DNA of 6,725 nucleotides, taken from contig JACRBO010000804.1 of NCBI GenBank assembly GCA_016219235.1, positions 1-6,725 of the forward strand, written 5' to 3'. Both the position numbers and the translations under genes were made by a program. Below, one piece after another: positions 1 through 5,421 of the stretch. A model generated the notes under the pieces. The model searched no databases and was not told the DNA's origin. It saw nothing but the letters and a program-made list of their open reading frames with translations. The DNA is from Chloroflexota bacterium (lineage in GTDB: Bacteria > Chloroflexota > Anaerolineae > Fen-1058). Numbering within the stretch: the first letter of the stretch is position 1; each line of letters opens with the position of its first letter.

Positions 1-637
1 GAATGAAGTAGATGAACATCAAACGGTTCAGCGTCACCAGCGCGTACCATTCCCGATCGGGCGCGGCGTCGAGGCCCTTGATCGCTTTGGCCAGCGCCTC
101 GTGCTCGCCTTTGAACTCGTCGTAGAAGCGCTTCGTCACGCGATCCACGTCGAACTGTTTGGCGACCTTGCCCACCACCGTCGCGATGGACACCTGCCCG
201 TCGTCGTCCAACTCGTTCAGGTCAAACGCAATCCCGCCCAGTTTGTGCAGCAGCGAATCGCCCGGCTGGCCTTTGGTGTACGTATGCTGGCGCGCTTTGG
301 CGCTTTGTTTGGCTTCGCGCTTCACCCACTGCCACACCGCCTGCGTGCGCGCCCCATCGACAAAGATCAGGATGTGCTCGAAGGTCAACTCACTCACGCG
401 CTTATCGATCTGCTTACGGCGCGCGGCCTCCGGTACTTCGCCGCCCGCTTGATCCTCGCACACGAACACGACCATCCCGCCCAGTTCGGCGATGGGCGTT
501 AGCCGATAGCGATCGCCCTCCACCTCGATCGATGTGGCGCGGCCCGTCGGGCGTGACCAGCCCAACACTTCCACGAACAACTTCTTGAAGTCGAATGCTT
601 CCAGATATTGACGGGCCTGTCGAGTGTTGATGGTCAT
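1..637 (-). CDS. N6-adenine DNA methyltransferase, Eco57I/type IIG-like, N-terminal part (cut by window edge)
   Basis: This is the N-terminal 212 residues of what is probably a 1,000-residue-class DNA methyltransferase; the gene runs off the left edge. Translation gives MTINTRQARQYLEAFDFKKL at the start, a segment with FVEVLGW near residues 21-27, EHILIFVDGARTQAVWQWVKR at about 87-107 (only its core is diagnostic), FYDEFKGEH at 171-179, and WYALVTLNRLMFIYFI at 197-212. The last two blocks are what I know from the region just before the SAM-binding domain of large Eco57I-type methylases. The SAM motif and the NPPY catalytic motif are not in the window, so methylase activity is inferred from family resemblance. 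The ATG at 637-635 overlaps the helicase TGA (636-634) as ATGA, so translation is probably coupled; no strong Shine-Dalgarno is seen. With the helicase and PLD protein it would form an R-M-like defence cassette. I see no clear PD-(D/E)XK nuclease in the visible part. Confidence 0.8.
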   Translation of the reverse strand, partial: MTINTRQARQYLEAFDFKKLFVEVLGWSRPTGRATSIEVEGDRYRLTPIAELGGMVVFVCEDQAGGEVPEAARRKQIDKRVSELTFEHILIFVDGARTQAVWQWVKREAKQSAKARQHTYTKGQPGDSLLHKLGGIAFDLNELDDDGQVSIATVVGKVAKQFDVDRVTKRFYDEFKGEHEALAKAIKGLDAAPDREWYALVTLNRLMFIYFI

Positions 638-3282
638 ATCGCCGCTAATCCCAGTGAGCAGATAATGCGCGCTTCATCTTCGACCGTTTCACCTTCTTCG
701 ACGATCAGACTGAGCCGGTTTTCATCGCGCAAATTGATGACCAATTCGGCCAGATCAGCATCGCCAACGCCGGCCTTCAACTGCCGATTGAGCACGTCCT
801 TGGCCCCTTCGCGCAACGGATACCGATACACGTCGTCCAACGCGCGTTGCAACTCTTCCCGCGCAAACAACGGCGAGCGCGCCTTCAAGTCTTCGTGATA
901 CGCCTTCAGCCGCGTGTACGTCTTGTAGCGTGCGCCTGACGGCTTGCCCAACTGCCCACCGGTCGTCCGCGCCTCTTGCATCATCTGCTCCACCGCCCGC
1001 AGCACCAGATCGTGATGCTCCGGTTGATGGGGCAGCGTCGGCGTATCGGGCTTACACTCTGCCGCGCGCAGCACCGCCAGTTGCGACTGCGTCACGCTGG
1101 TGCCCGCCCGATCGACCCACGCCAGCGCATCGGCCCCCTCGGCCGTCCGCATATACACCAGCACCCCGGCGGGCTGCTCCACGCTGGGCACATGCGCCCG
1201 CGTAGACAGCACTACATCCGGCATCTCGGCGATCTTCTTCTCCAATGCGGGCTGGCCTTTAGTTGCATCGCGCCAGATTTGATAGGCATACGACGCCAGA
1301 TCGACTTCACTATCCGCCTCGTCGTCCAGAATACCCGATTTCTCCGTGAACAGATCGCGCAGTTGAGCGGCGTTGCGCTCGTCTTCAAAGAATTGTTCGT
1401 CGGTGCCGATCACTTCGCCGTTTTCCTGCAGGCGCTGCCGCACCCGTGACCGCAACTTGATGATGCGCTCCACGCCCTCGGCCGGCAGGAAGGAATAGCA
1501 CGCAATCACCGGCGCGCTCTGCCCGATGCGATCGACGCGGCCCGCGCGCTGCACCAGCCGGATGATGGCCCACGGCAGATCGTAGTTCACCACGATGTGC
1601 GCGTCTTGCAAGTTCTGCCCTTCCGACAGGACATCCGTCGCGATGAGCACGCGCGTTTGCGCTTCGGGTGGAATCGGCTTGTCGTTGCTTTGTGGGCTGA
1701 ACCGCCACGCCGCCTCGGTCGGGCTGGCCGATTGGCCCGTCACGCCCTCGATCGCAGTCAATCCGCGCTGGGTGAGCTCATCCGTGAGGTAATGCACCGT
1801 GTCCGCAAATTGCGTGAAGATCAGCACCTTCTCAGTCGGATGCTCGCGCGTCAGCACCTCGTACAAGCGCTTGAGTTTGCGATCCCGATCGGACCGCCAC
1901 GGCCCGCTCGTTTGCAATACCCCGATCAAACTTTCGGCATCCTGTTTCAGCGCGGCGGCCAGACCGGAATTGAACAGCGTCCCGCGCAGCCACTTGAAGC
2001 GGCGTTGATAGGCCGTGCGATAGACCTGATAAACCTGCGCCGCCCGCTGTCGATAGGCTTCCGGCGTGAACTGGTCGCTTGGCGCGTCGGGGACGGTATC
2101 GCCGTTACCCGTGTCTTCATCCAGATCAAACGTCATCTGCGCCGAGTCGGCGTCTTCGTCATTGTTGCCCGGATCGAGCATGTCGGCGTCTTGCGTGCCG
2201 ATAGGCAGCGGCAGATCATTCTCCAGCGCATACAGGAAGATGTAGTTGCGCAGCACGTGCCGATCAAGCGACTGAATGAAGGCCTGCCCGCTGCTTTCCA
2301 ACCGCTTGAACAACCCGGTGCGGCAGTAGCCCAGCAGCCGCGCGCCCGCCCGTGAGAGATTGTCGAGCAGTTTCTTCTCTTCGCGATCAGCCAACTGCGG
2401 CGCATTGGCCTTGAGATACAAGCCTAATCCATAGCGGGGCAGACTCAAGCCGTTGACGACATCGACCACCGCTTCGGAATACAACCGCGCGTATTGATCA
2501 TCCTGATCGCGGGTGCGCAGCGTAAACTTCAACGTCTTCGGTTCGCGCGTGGGGAAGAATGAGCGGGAGCCATCGTCGAAGCGCAAGAACTTGCGGCCCG
2601 TTGCGGGGTCGGTCTCGGCGTAGTGCGTTTGAATGAAACTGCGCGTGCGCCGCACCAGAAACAACCGCATCAACTCGCGCCAGTCGTCGGCGTGGTTGCT
2701 CTTCTCAAAGGCCGCCAGCGTGCTCGGCAGCACTTGATACTGGCTGAACTTCGCCTCGCCAATCTCGCGCAGCCACTGCTCGGGGCGAATGCCCAGATCC
2801 AAATCTTCGGGTACAAACAAGCGCAGTTGCGCCGACAGGTCAAGATACGTCTTGTTGTACGGCGTGGCCGTCAGCAAGATCACCCGGCTATCGCTCTGAT
2901 CGACGAACTCCTTGATGGCGCGATAGGTCTTGCCCTCGCGATTGCGGAAGTTGTGGCTTTCGTCAATGAGCACCAGCCGGAAGCGCGCCGGCACATTGGG
3001 CAGTTCCTTGATCGCCACGCTGCTCGACATCACCTTGCCGCGCAGGCCAAAGCGATCGACATAGCTCTGCCACATCGGCACCAGGTTCTTGGGACAAATG
3101 ATCAGCGTGCTAACGCCGGTGTCTTCCTCGAAGATGCGGGCCAGCGCCGTTGCCATCAGCGTCTTGCCCAGACCCACCACATCGCCGATGAGCACACCGC
3201 CGCGCTTGTTAAGGTGATGCGCCGCGATCTTTACCGCCGCCGCCTGAAAGTCGAACAACTGACGGCGAAACTCCGCGGGCAA
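634..3282 (-). CDS. SNF2-family (SF2) DNA helicase/translocase, probably the C-terminal part of a split PLD-helicase protein
   Basis: An 882-residue ATP-dependent DNA translocase with both RecA-like lobes complete. Visible motifs: a Q-motif-like LFDFQ at 9-13, Walker A GDVVGLGKT at 33-41, LIICPKNLV at 60-68 (motif Ia), DESH at 107-110 (motif II), TATP at 138-141 (motif III), LIFTQF at 487-492 (motif IV region), ATDVLSEGQNLQ at 548-559 (motif V) and QRAGRVDRIGQ at 578-588 (motif VI). An acidic, low-complexity insert lies at about 366-403, between the lobes. The C-terminal 270 residues have no domain I can name. The TTG start (3282-3280) is the only start that keeps the Q motif. It has no good Shine-Dalgarno and lies two codons after the TAG ending the PLD frame, in the same frame. 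The family I recall has the PLD part fused upstream, so the true protein is probably a fusion of about 1,127 residues interrupted by one stop. The helicase identity is secure; whether it is made as a separate polypeptide is uncertain. Confidence 0.94.
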   Translation of the reverse strand: MPAEFRRQLFDFQAAAVKIAAHHLNKRGGVLIGDVVGLGKTLMATALARIFEEDTGVSTLIICPKNLVPMWQSYVDRFGLRGKVMSSSVAIKELPNVPARFRLVLIDESHNFRNREGKTYRAIKEFVDQSDSRVILLTATPYNKTYLDLSAQLRLFVPEDLDLGIRPEQWLREIGEAKFSQYQVLPSTLAAFEKSNHADDWRELMRLFLVRRTRSFIQTHYAETDPATGRKFLRFDDGSRSFFPTREPKTLKFTLRTRDQDDQYARLYSEAVVDVVNGLSLPRYGLGLYLKANAPQLADREEKKLLDNLSRAGARLLGYCRTGLFKRLESSGQAFIQSLDRHVLRNYIFLYALENDLPLPIGTQDADMLDPGNNDEDADSAQMTFDLDEDTGNGDTVPDAPSDQFTPEAYRQRAAQVYQVYRTAYQRRFKWLRGTLFNSGLAAALKQDAESLIGVLQTSGPWRSDRDRKLKRLYEVLTREHPTEKVLIFTQFADTVHYLTDELTQRGLTAIEGVTGQSASPTEAAWRFSPQSNDKPIPPEAQTRVLIATDVLSEGQNLQDAHIVVNYDLPWAIIRLVQRAGRVDRIGQSAPVIACYSFLPAEGVERIIKLRSRVRQRLQENGEVIGTDEQFFEDERNAAQLRDLFTEKSGILDDEADSEVDLASYAYQIWRDATKGQPALEKKIAEMPDVVLSTRAHVPSVEQPAGVLVYMRTAEGADALAWVDRAGTSVTQSQLAVLRAAECKPDTPTLPHQPEHHDLVLRAVEQMMQEARTTGGQLGKPSGARYKTYTRLKAYHEDLKARSPLFAREELQRALDDVYRYPLREGAKDVLNRQLKAGVGDADLAELVINLRDENRLSLIVEEGETVEDEARIICSLGLAAI

Positions 3283-3288
3283 TGTAAA

Positions 3289-3291
3289 CTA
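3289..3291 (-). other. In-frame amber codon between the PLD and helicase frames
   Basis: The PLD frame ends GCC GGG TTG AGT TAG, and the same frame continues TTT ACA TTG CCC GCG GAG into the helicase with no further stop for 884 codons. The annotated helicase TTG is 9 bases from the TAG, so no frameshift is needed to join them. A single change (for example TAG from GAG or CAG) would restore one continuous gene at 634-4017. The base after the stop is T, not the CA seen in classic leaky UAG contexts. Confidence 0.9.
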
Positions 3292-4017
3292 ACTCAACCC
3301 GGCGCGGGCCTCCTGCGCCCGGTGATAGGCCATCTTCAAATACACCTCATACGGCGTCGGCTGGCTGACGGCCCAACTGTCTTCGATGACGGCGATCAGT
3401 TCCCTGGAGATGTCCAGGCAGAAATTATCTTCCCAGCGGTCCTTAAACCAGGTTGCCAGTTTTTGCGTCGCGTCCTGATCCAGCACATCAACGTTGAGTT
3501 CGCCTTGCTTCGATAGGCCCGCAAACGTCAGATTGCTGCTGCCGACGTAGCCGGTGATGGGGTTGTTGTAGTCGTCGCGGAAGAGAAGGTACAACTTGGC
3601 GTGCAGTGTGTGGCGCAAGTACAACTTGACCACCACTTTGTTGTCGCGGAGTTGCTGCGCCAGTCGGCGCAGGCCGGCCTCATCGGCGCTGGTCGGTGCG
3701 CCGCGCATCAACTGCTGCCGGAATTCCTCAGCTAACTTGCGTTTGAGACGGATCGCGGTCGCATTGTCGATGCCCTCTTCGGCGGTGCCCAGGCTGAACG
3801 CGCGTTTGAGTTCTTCCTGCGGCGTGGTCTGCATCCCCACCATCAAGCGGCAGGCATGTCCCTCGCCGCCCGACCATTGCTCGATGGCCTCATCGATCTG
3901 TTTCCAGCCACGCAGATTGAAGTATCCAACACAGAAATCCGCGCGATACGACACGGCCAGAGTGCGCTTGAGAGCGGGCAGAAGATGCTGCTCAATGTTG
4001 TCAAAGATGCGGGGCAT
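3289..4017 (-). CDS. PLD-superfamily (HKD) nuclease-like protein, probably the N-terminal part of a PLD-helicase fusion
   Basis: A 242-residue protein with one PLD-type active-site motif: HAK (H139, K141) followed by [10 protein letters not shown] at 159-168, where the SSN and the later E173 fit the HxK...GSxN...E pattern of PLD-family nucleases. The segment [14 protein letters not shown] (25-38) looks like the first strand of the fold. There is only one HKD motif, so the active site would need a dimer, as in bacterial Nuc-type PLD nucleases. The likely role is DNA cleavage in an R-M-like defence system; phospholipase activity is not implied. The ATG at 4017 is preceded by GTGAGG (GAGG at 4025-4022, 4-base spacing), a short but usable Shine-Dalgarno. 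It is the first gene of the cassette, and its TAG is in frame with the helicase. The size is close to stand-alone PLD proteins such as DISARM DrmC, but the downstream frame favours a broken fusion. Confidence 0.88.
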   Translation of the reverse strand: MPRIFDNIEQHLLPALKRTLAVSYRADFCVGYFNLRGWKQIDEAIEQWSGGEGHACRLMVGMQTTPQEELKRAFSLGTAEEGIDNATAIRLKRKLAEEFRQQLMRGAPTSADEAGLRRLAQQLRDNKVVVKLYLRHTLHAKLYLLFRDDYNNPITGYVGSSNLTFAGLSKQGELNVDVLDQDATQKLATWFKDRWEDNFCLDISRELIAVIEDSWAVSQPTPYEVYLKMAYHRAQEARAGLS

Positions 4018-4021
4018 AAGT

Positions 4022-4025
4022 CCTC
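4022..4025 (-). promoter_or_regulatory. Ribosome binding site of the PLD gene
   Basis: GAGG (part of GTGAGGA), 4 bases before the ATG at 4017. The spacing is on the short side, but it is the only purine-rich match near this start and it decides in favour of this ATG. Confidence 0.6.
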
Positions 4026-4034
4026 ACGACCGAC

Positions 4035-4081
4035 AATAAACAAAAAGCCGCGCGCAGCACGCAAAGCGAGCCACGCCCGGC
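4035..4081 (-). terminator. Intrinsic terminator or attenuator just upstream of the PLD gene
   Basis: Read on the minus strand, GCCGGGCGTGGC (4081-4070) pairs with GCTGCGCGCGGC (4058-4047). This gives a 12-position stem with one G-G mismatch and two G-U pairs, and an 11-base loop. A T-rich run, TTTTTGTTTATT, follows at 4046-4035. The T run ends only 17 bases before the PLD start codon and 10 before its ribosome binding site. It may end transcripts from the 5314-4538 gene, or, if the operon promoter lies upstream of it, act as an attenuator in the operon leader. Confidence 0.7.
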
Positions 4082-4090
4082 CTGAGAATG

Positions 4091-4099
4091 TGATATACT
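4091..4099 (+). promoter_or_regulatory. Extended -10 promoter, plus strand
   Basis: TGATATACT is a TGnTATACT extended -10 element (TGn 4091-4093, TATACT 4094-4099). No good -35 lies 16-18 bases upstream (4071-4076 is CCACGC), which extended -10 promoters can tolerate. The start would be near 4105. The terminator at 4135-4172 follows closely, so the product would be a short RNA or an attenuated leader. Confidence 0.4.
4093..4098 (-). promoter_or_regulatory. Possible -10 element for the PLD-helicase-methylase operon
   Basis: TATATC on the minus strand is the best -10-like hexamer upstream of the operon hairpin. At a 17-base spacing the -35 position reads TTAGGT (4121-4116), a poor match. The alternative TATTGT (4038-4033) lies inside the T run, 15 bases before the ATG, also without a good -35. 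The operon promoter is therefore uncertain. Confidence 0.25.
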
Positions 4100-4104
4100 T
4101 CTCG

Positions 4105-4172
4105 GCGTTGACGCGACCTAACCGCGTTGCCATTGCCCCGGCTGCTGCAAACAGTGCGGGGCGTTTTCTTTT
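4105..4172 (+). ncRNA. Candidate short RNA or attenuated leader with two hairpins
   Basis: Between the extended -10 and the T run lie two hairpins. The first pairs ACGCG (4111-4115) with CGCGT (4123-4127) over a 7-base loop; the second is the terminator stem at 4135-4162. The predicted transcript is about 68 bases and has no evident coding content. No known RNA family is recognised. It could be a small RNA, or the prematurely ended leader of something on the plus strand, though no convincing gene follows. Confidence 0.3.
4135..4172 (+). terminator. Intrinsic terminator, plus strand
   Basis: GCCCCG (4135-4140) pairs with CGGGGC (4157-4162). An inner CTG/CAG pairing (4142-4144 with 4152-4154) extends the stem across a small internal loop, and TTTTCTTTT follows at 4164-4172. 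No plus-strand gene ends before it, so it must serve a short transcript from the promoter at 4091-4099 or block antisense transcription coming out of the operon. Confidence 0.65.
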
Positions 4173-4174
4173 GC

Positions 4175-4537
4175 AGGATACCCATTATGGCACAACTGAG
4201 GGCAAAAGAGGAACCACCCAACTGGAGTGTGCCGCCTAACAGTTTACGACATTTGTCAGGCGCTGTCTATTGTGGCTACGTATTTTTGATGCCAATCGTC
4301 ACAAACACACGACAGCCATCGTCAAAATCAACGGCAACGGCCTGTCGGCCGCTACGCGGGCTTGCGTCCGTGCTCGCCTTGCGGCGATGGCGGTGGCCTT
4401 ATCGCCACGCGCCCCTGCCCTTCTGCCTTCCGGCACGCGGTCAAAGGACGCGGGCGTTGCTGGCCGCCACTGGACGGTGCGACCGTCTGGTCTCACCGCA
4501 AGATTCAGGCGCGATACAGCCAGGCCGCAGATTCGCC
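4175..4537. other. Gene-free stretch between the control region and the 258-aa gene
   Basis: No frame here has a supported start together with recognisable protein sequence. Several long open frames exist on both strands because the DNA is GC-rich, and their products are Arg/Pro/Ala-rich with no domain I recognise. An ATG at 4187 is followed by a frame that runs on into the neighbouring gene's antisense and looks like a shadow. A short perfect hairpin at 4473-4487 is described separately. The composition becomes more GC-rich from about 4335. Confidence 0.5.
4473..4487. repeat. Short perfect inverted repeat downstream of the 258-aa gene
   Basis: GACGGT (4473-4478) and ACCGTC (4482-4487) form a 6-base stem with a 3-base loop, about 50 bases past the stop codon of the 5314-4538 gene. 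There is no T run on either strand, so it is not a typical intrinsic terminator. It could protect the 3' end of the mRNA or be a protein site, or be chance. Confidence 0.35.
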
Positions 4538-5314
4538 TCAACGCATCGACTGCAACGGCCACCTGACCTGGCTTTGCAGGCGGGTCAGCACCTCCACTCG
4601 CGCTTTCACGCCAGACCAGCCCCCGCTCCACAGCGGCGCGTCCGGCTCATAATACAGCCGTTGCACGTCCGTTCCGATCCCCGGCACCCCGCACGCCTGG
4701 CAATCCTTGATCAATCTTCCCAACACGTGCTCGGTGCGCGCCACGATCGCCGCATGGCCCTGCGCGCGCCAGGCCGCCAGCCACTTTTCTGACTTGCGCC
4801 GCCGATAGGCAGTCTCGACTTCCACATAGAACCCCACTCCATCCCGCTCGATCCACAGGTCGGGCGCGAAGCCTTCCCGATCGACCTCCGGCACGAGGAC
4901 AGTCGCATAGCCTCGCAACCGCGCCTGCCGTTCGACGGCCAGCAGCAGCCCGGTATGGTCGGCCTGCGCCTCGCCCTGATGCCGCCGGATCACCCGTTCC
5001 CAGTGGTTCTCCACCGGCTCGAAGCCCAGCACACGCGCCAACGCTTTGCCCTGCTCAGTTAATCGGATCAAACCCATTCGATTGCGCTTGCGAAAGACCT
5101 TCGCTACCGTCGTGACGGCCAGACCGTAACGCGGCAAATAATCCTTCACCAGTTTCTTGAAACTTGACGAGTCAGCGGGCAGGCCAAACTGCTCGCGCAG
5201 ATCGGGCCACGTGGCATACGGCGTCCGAGCCAACACACTCACCGCCTCGGCCAGCCGGCGTTTGACGTCGGCGCGGGCGGGTAGATCAAAATCATCAGGG
5301 ATATACAGTGGCAT
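4538..5314 (-). CDS. Uncharacterised protein: winged-helix-like N-terminus plus PD-(D/E)XK-like C-terminal domain
   Basis: A 258-residue cytoplasmic protein with no signal peptide or membrane segment. Residues 14-90 look like a winged-helix DNA-binding region: helices around VKRRLAEAVSVLA and TWPDLREQFGL, then the turn GLIRLTEQGKALARVLGF at 81-98. Residues 119-215 look like a PD-(D/E)XK fold: HTGLLLAVERQARLRG (a helix), PDLWIE at 151-156, FYVEVE at 162-167 (E165, E167), lysines K174 and K177, then a strand AAIVART at 188-194. The order wHTH then PD...ExE...K resembles the replication-relaxation family of plasmid and transposon proteins, though I cannot confirm membership. The ATG is supported by AGGAG nine bases upstream. 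It has its own promoter and lies 520 bases before the defence cassette, so it is probably a separate unit. A role as a nuclease or a DNA-binding regulator is possible; function is unknown. Confidence 0.8.
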   Translation of the reverse strand: MPLYIPDDFDLPARADVKRRLAEAVSVLARTPYATWPDLREQFGLPADSSSFKKLVKDYLPRYGLAVTTVAKVFRKRNRMGLIRLTEQGKALARVLGFEPVENHWERVIRRHQGEAQADHTGLLLAVERQARLRGYATVLVPEVDREGFAPDLWIERDGVGFYVEVETAYRRRKSEKWLAAWRAQGHAAIVARTEHVLGRLIKDCQACGVPGIGTDVQRLYYEPDAPLWSGGWSGVKARVEVLTRLQSQVRWPLQSMR

Positions 5315-5323
5315 CGTTCAAGT

Positions 5324-5328
5324 CTCCT
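5324..5328 (-). promoter_or_regulatory. Ribosome binding site of the 258-aa gene
   Basis: AGGAG with a 9-base spacer to the ATG at 5314-5312, a near-ideal Shine-Dalgarno that fixes this start. Confidence 0.75.
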
Positions 5329-5348
5329 GAGGCATGGGGTAGACATGC

Positions 5349-5383
5349 AAAAGCGCACAGCCCCCGAATCAGGGGTTGTGCGC
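5349..5383 (-). terminator. Hairpin with T run in the leader of the 258-aa gene (attenuator or terminator)
   Basis: On the minus strand GCGCACA (5383-5377) pairs with TGTGCGC (5359-5353), and CCCC (5375-5372) with GGGG (5364-5361). There is one A-C mismatch between the two blocks and a 7-base loop, and TTTT follows at 5352-5349. It begins only a few bases after the expected transcription start of the promoter at 5421-5393 and ends 20 bases before the Shine-Dalgarno. It may be an attenuator or a 5' stability hairpin of this gene's mRNA. It could also be the end of the upstream HEAT-like gene's transcript, although that gene stops more than 300 bases earlier. The T run is short, so termination may be partial. 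Confidence 0.6.
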
Positions 5384-5392
5384 CACGCCGTT

Positions 5393-5421
5393 AGTATAGC
5401 CTCAGCCGCGGCCGCTGGCAA
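5393..5421 (-). promoter_or_regulatory. Sigma70-type promoter of the 258-aa gene
   Basis: TTGCCA (5421-5416) and TATACT (5398-5393) on the minus strand, separated by exactly 17 bases; each matches the consensus at 5 of 6 positions. The start is expected near 5387-5385, giving a leader of about 70 bases that opens with the hairpin at 5383-5353. Confidence 0.65.

Larger units (their letters stand above)
4084..4103. repeat. Inverted repeat around the -10 elements (possible operator)
   Basis: GAGAA (4084-4088) and TTCTC (4099-4103) are exact inverted copies separated by 10 bases. One more pair outward mismatches and the next matches (CTGAGAA against TTCTCGG). The spacer contains the TATA-like elements of both strands, a good place for a dimeric repressor to bind. 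Short repeats of this length also occur by chance. Confidence 0.35.

Noticed and set aside
101..502. Plus-strand open frames of 97-133 codons across 101-502
   Set aside because: They lie antisense to the methylase frame, whose translation is clearly family-like; the plus products are His/Arg/Leu-rich shadows.
505..516. GCGATCGC palindrome and frequent GATC sites as a methylase target or HIP-like repeat
   Set aside because: Found inside coding sequence in GC-rich DNA; no count against expectation can be made here, so no claim is supported.
2623..3516. 297-codon plus-strand open frame
   Set aside because: It is antisense to the helicase Walker A and B region and the PLD C-terminus, and crosses two real genes; open only because of GC-rich codon bias.
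1..4017. Calling the cassette a complete DISARM system
   Set aside because: DISARM needs DrmA and DrmB, neither of which is visible, and the helicase N-terminus is not like the DrmD sequences I recall; only a parts-level resemblance is supported.
4350..4430. Plus-strand CxxC-like cysteine and glycine pattern resembling a zinc-binding segment
   Set aside because: The frame has no supported start, the pattern is short, and downstream it runs antisense into the 258-aa gene; too weak to call a gene or remnant.
4127..4792. Plus-strand open frame of 221 codons with an internal ATG at 4187 after the terminator
   Set aside because: No ribosome binding site before 4187, Arg/Pro-rich product without recognisable domain, and its second half is antisense to a well-supported gene.
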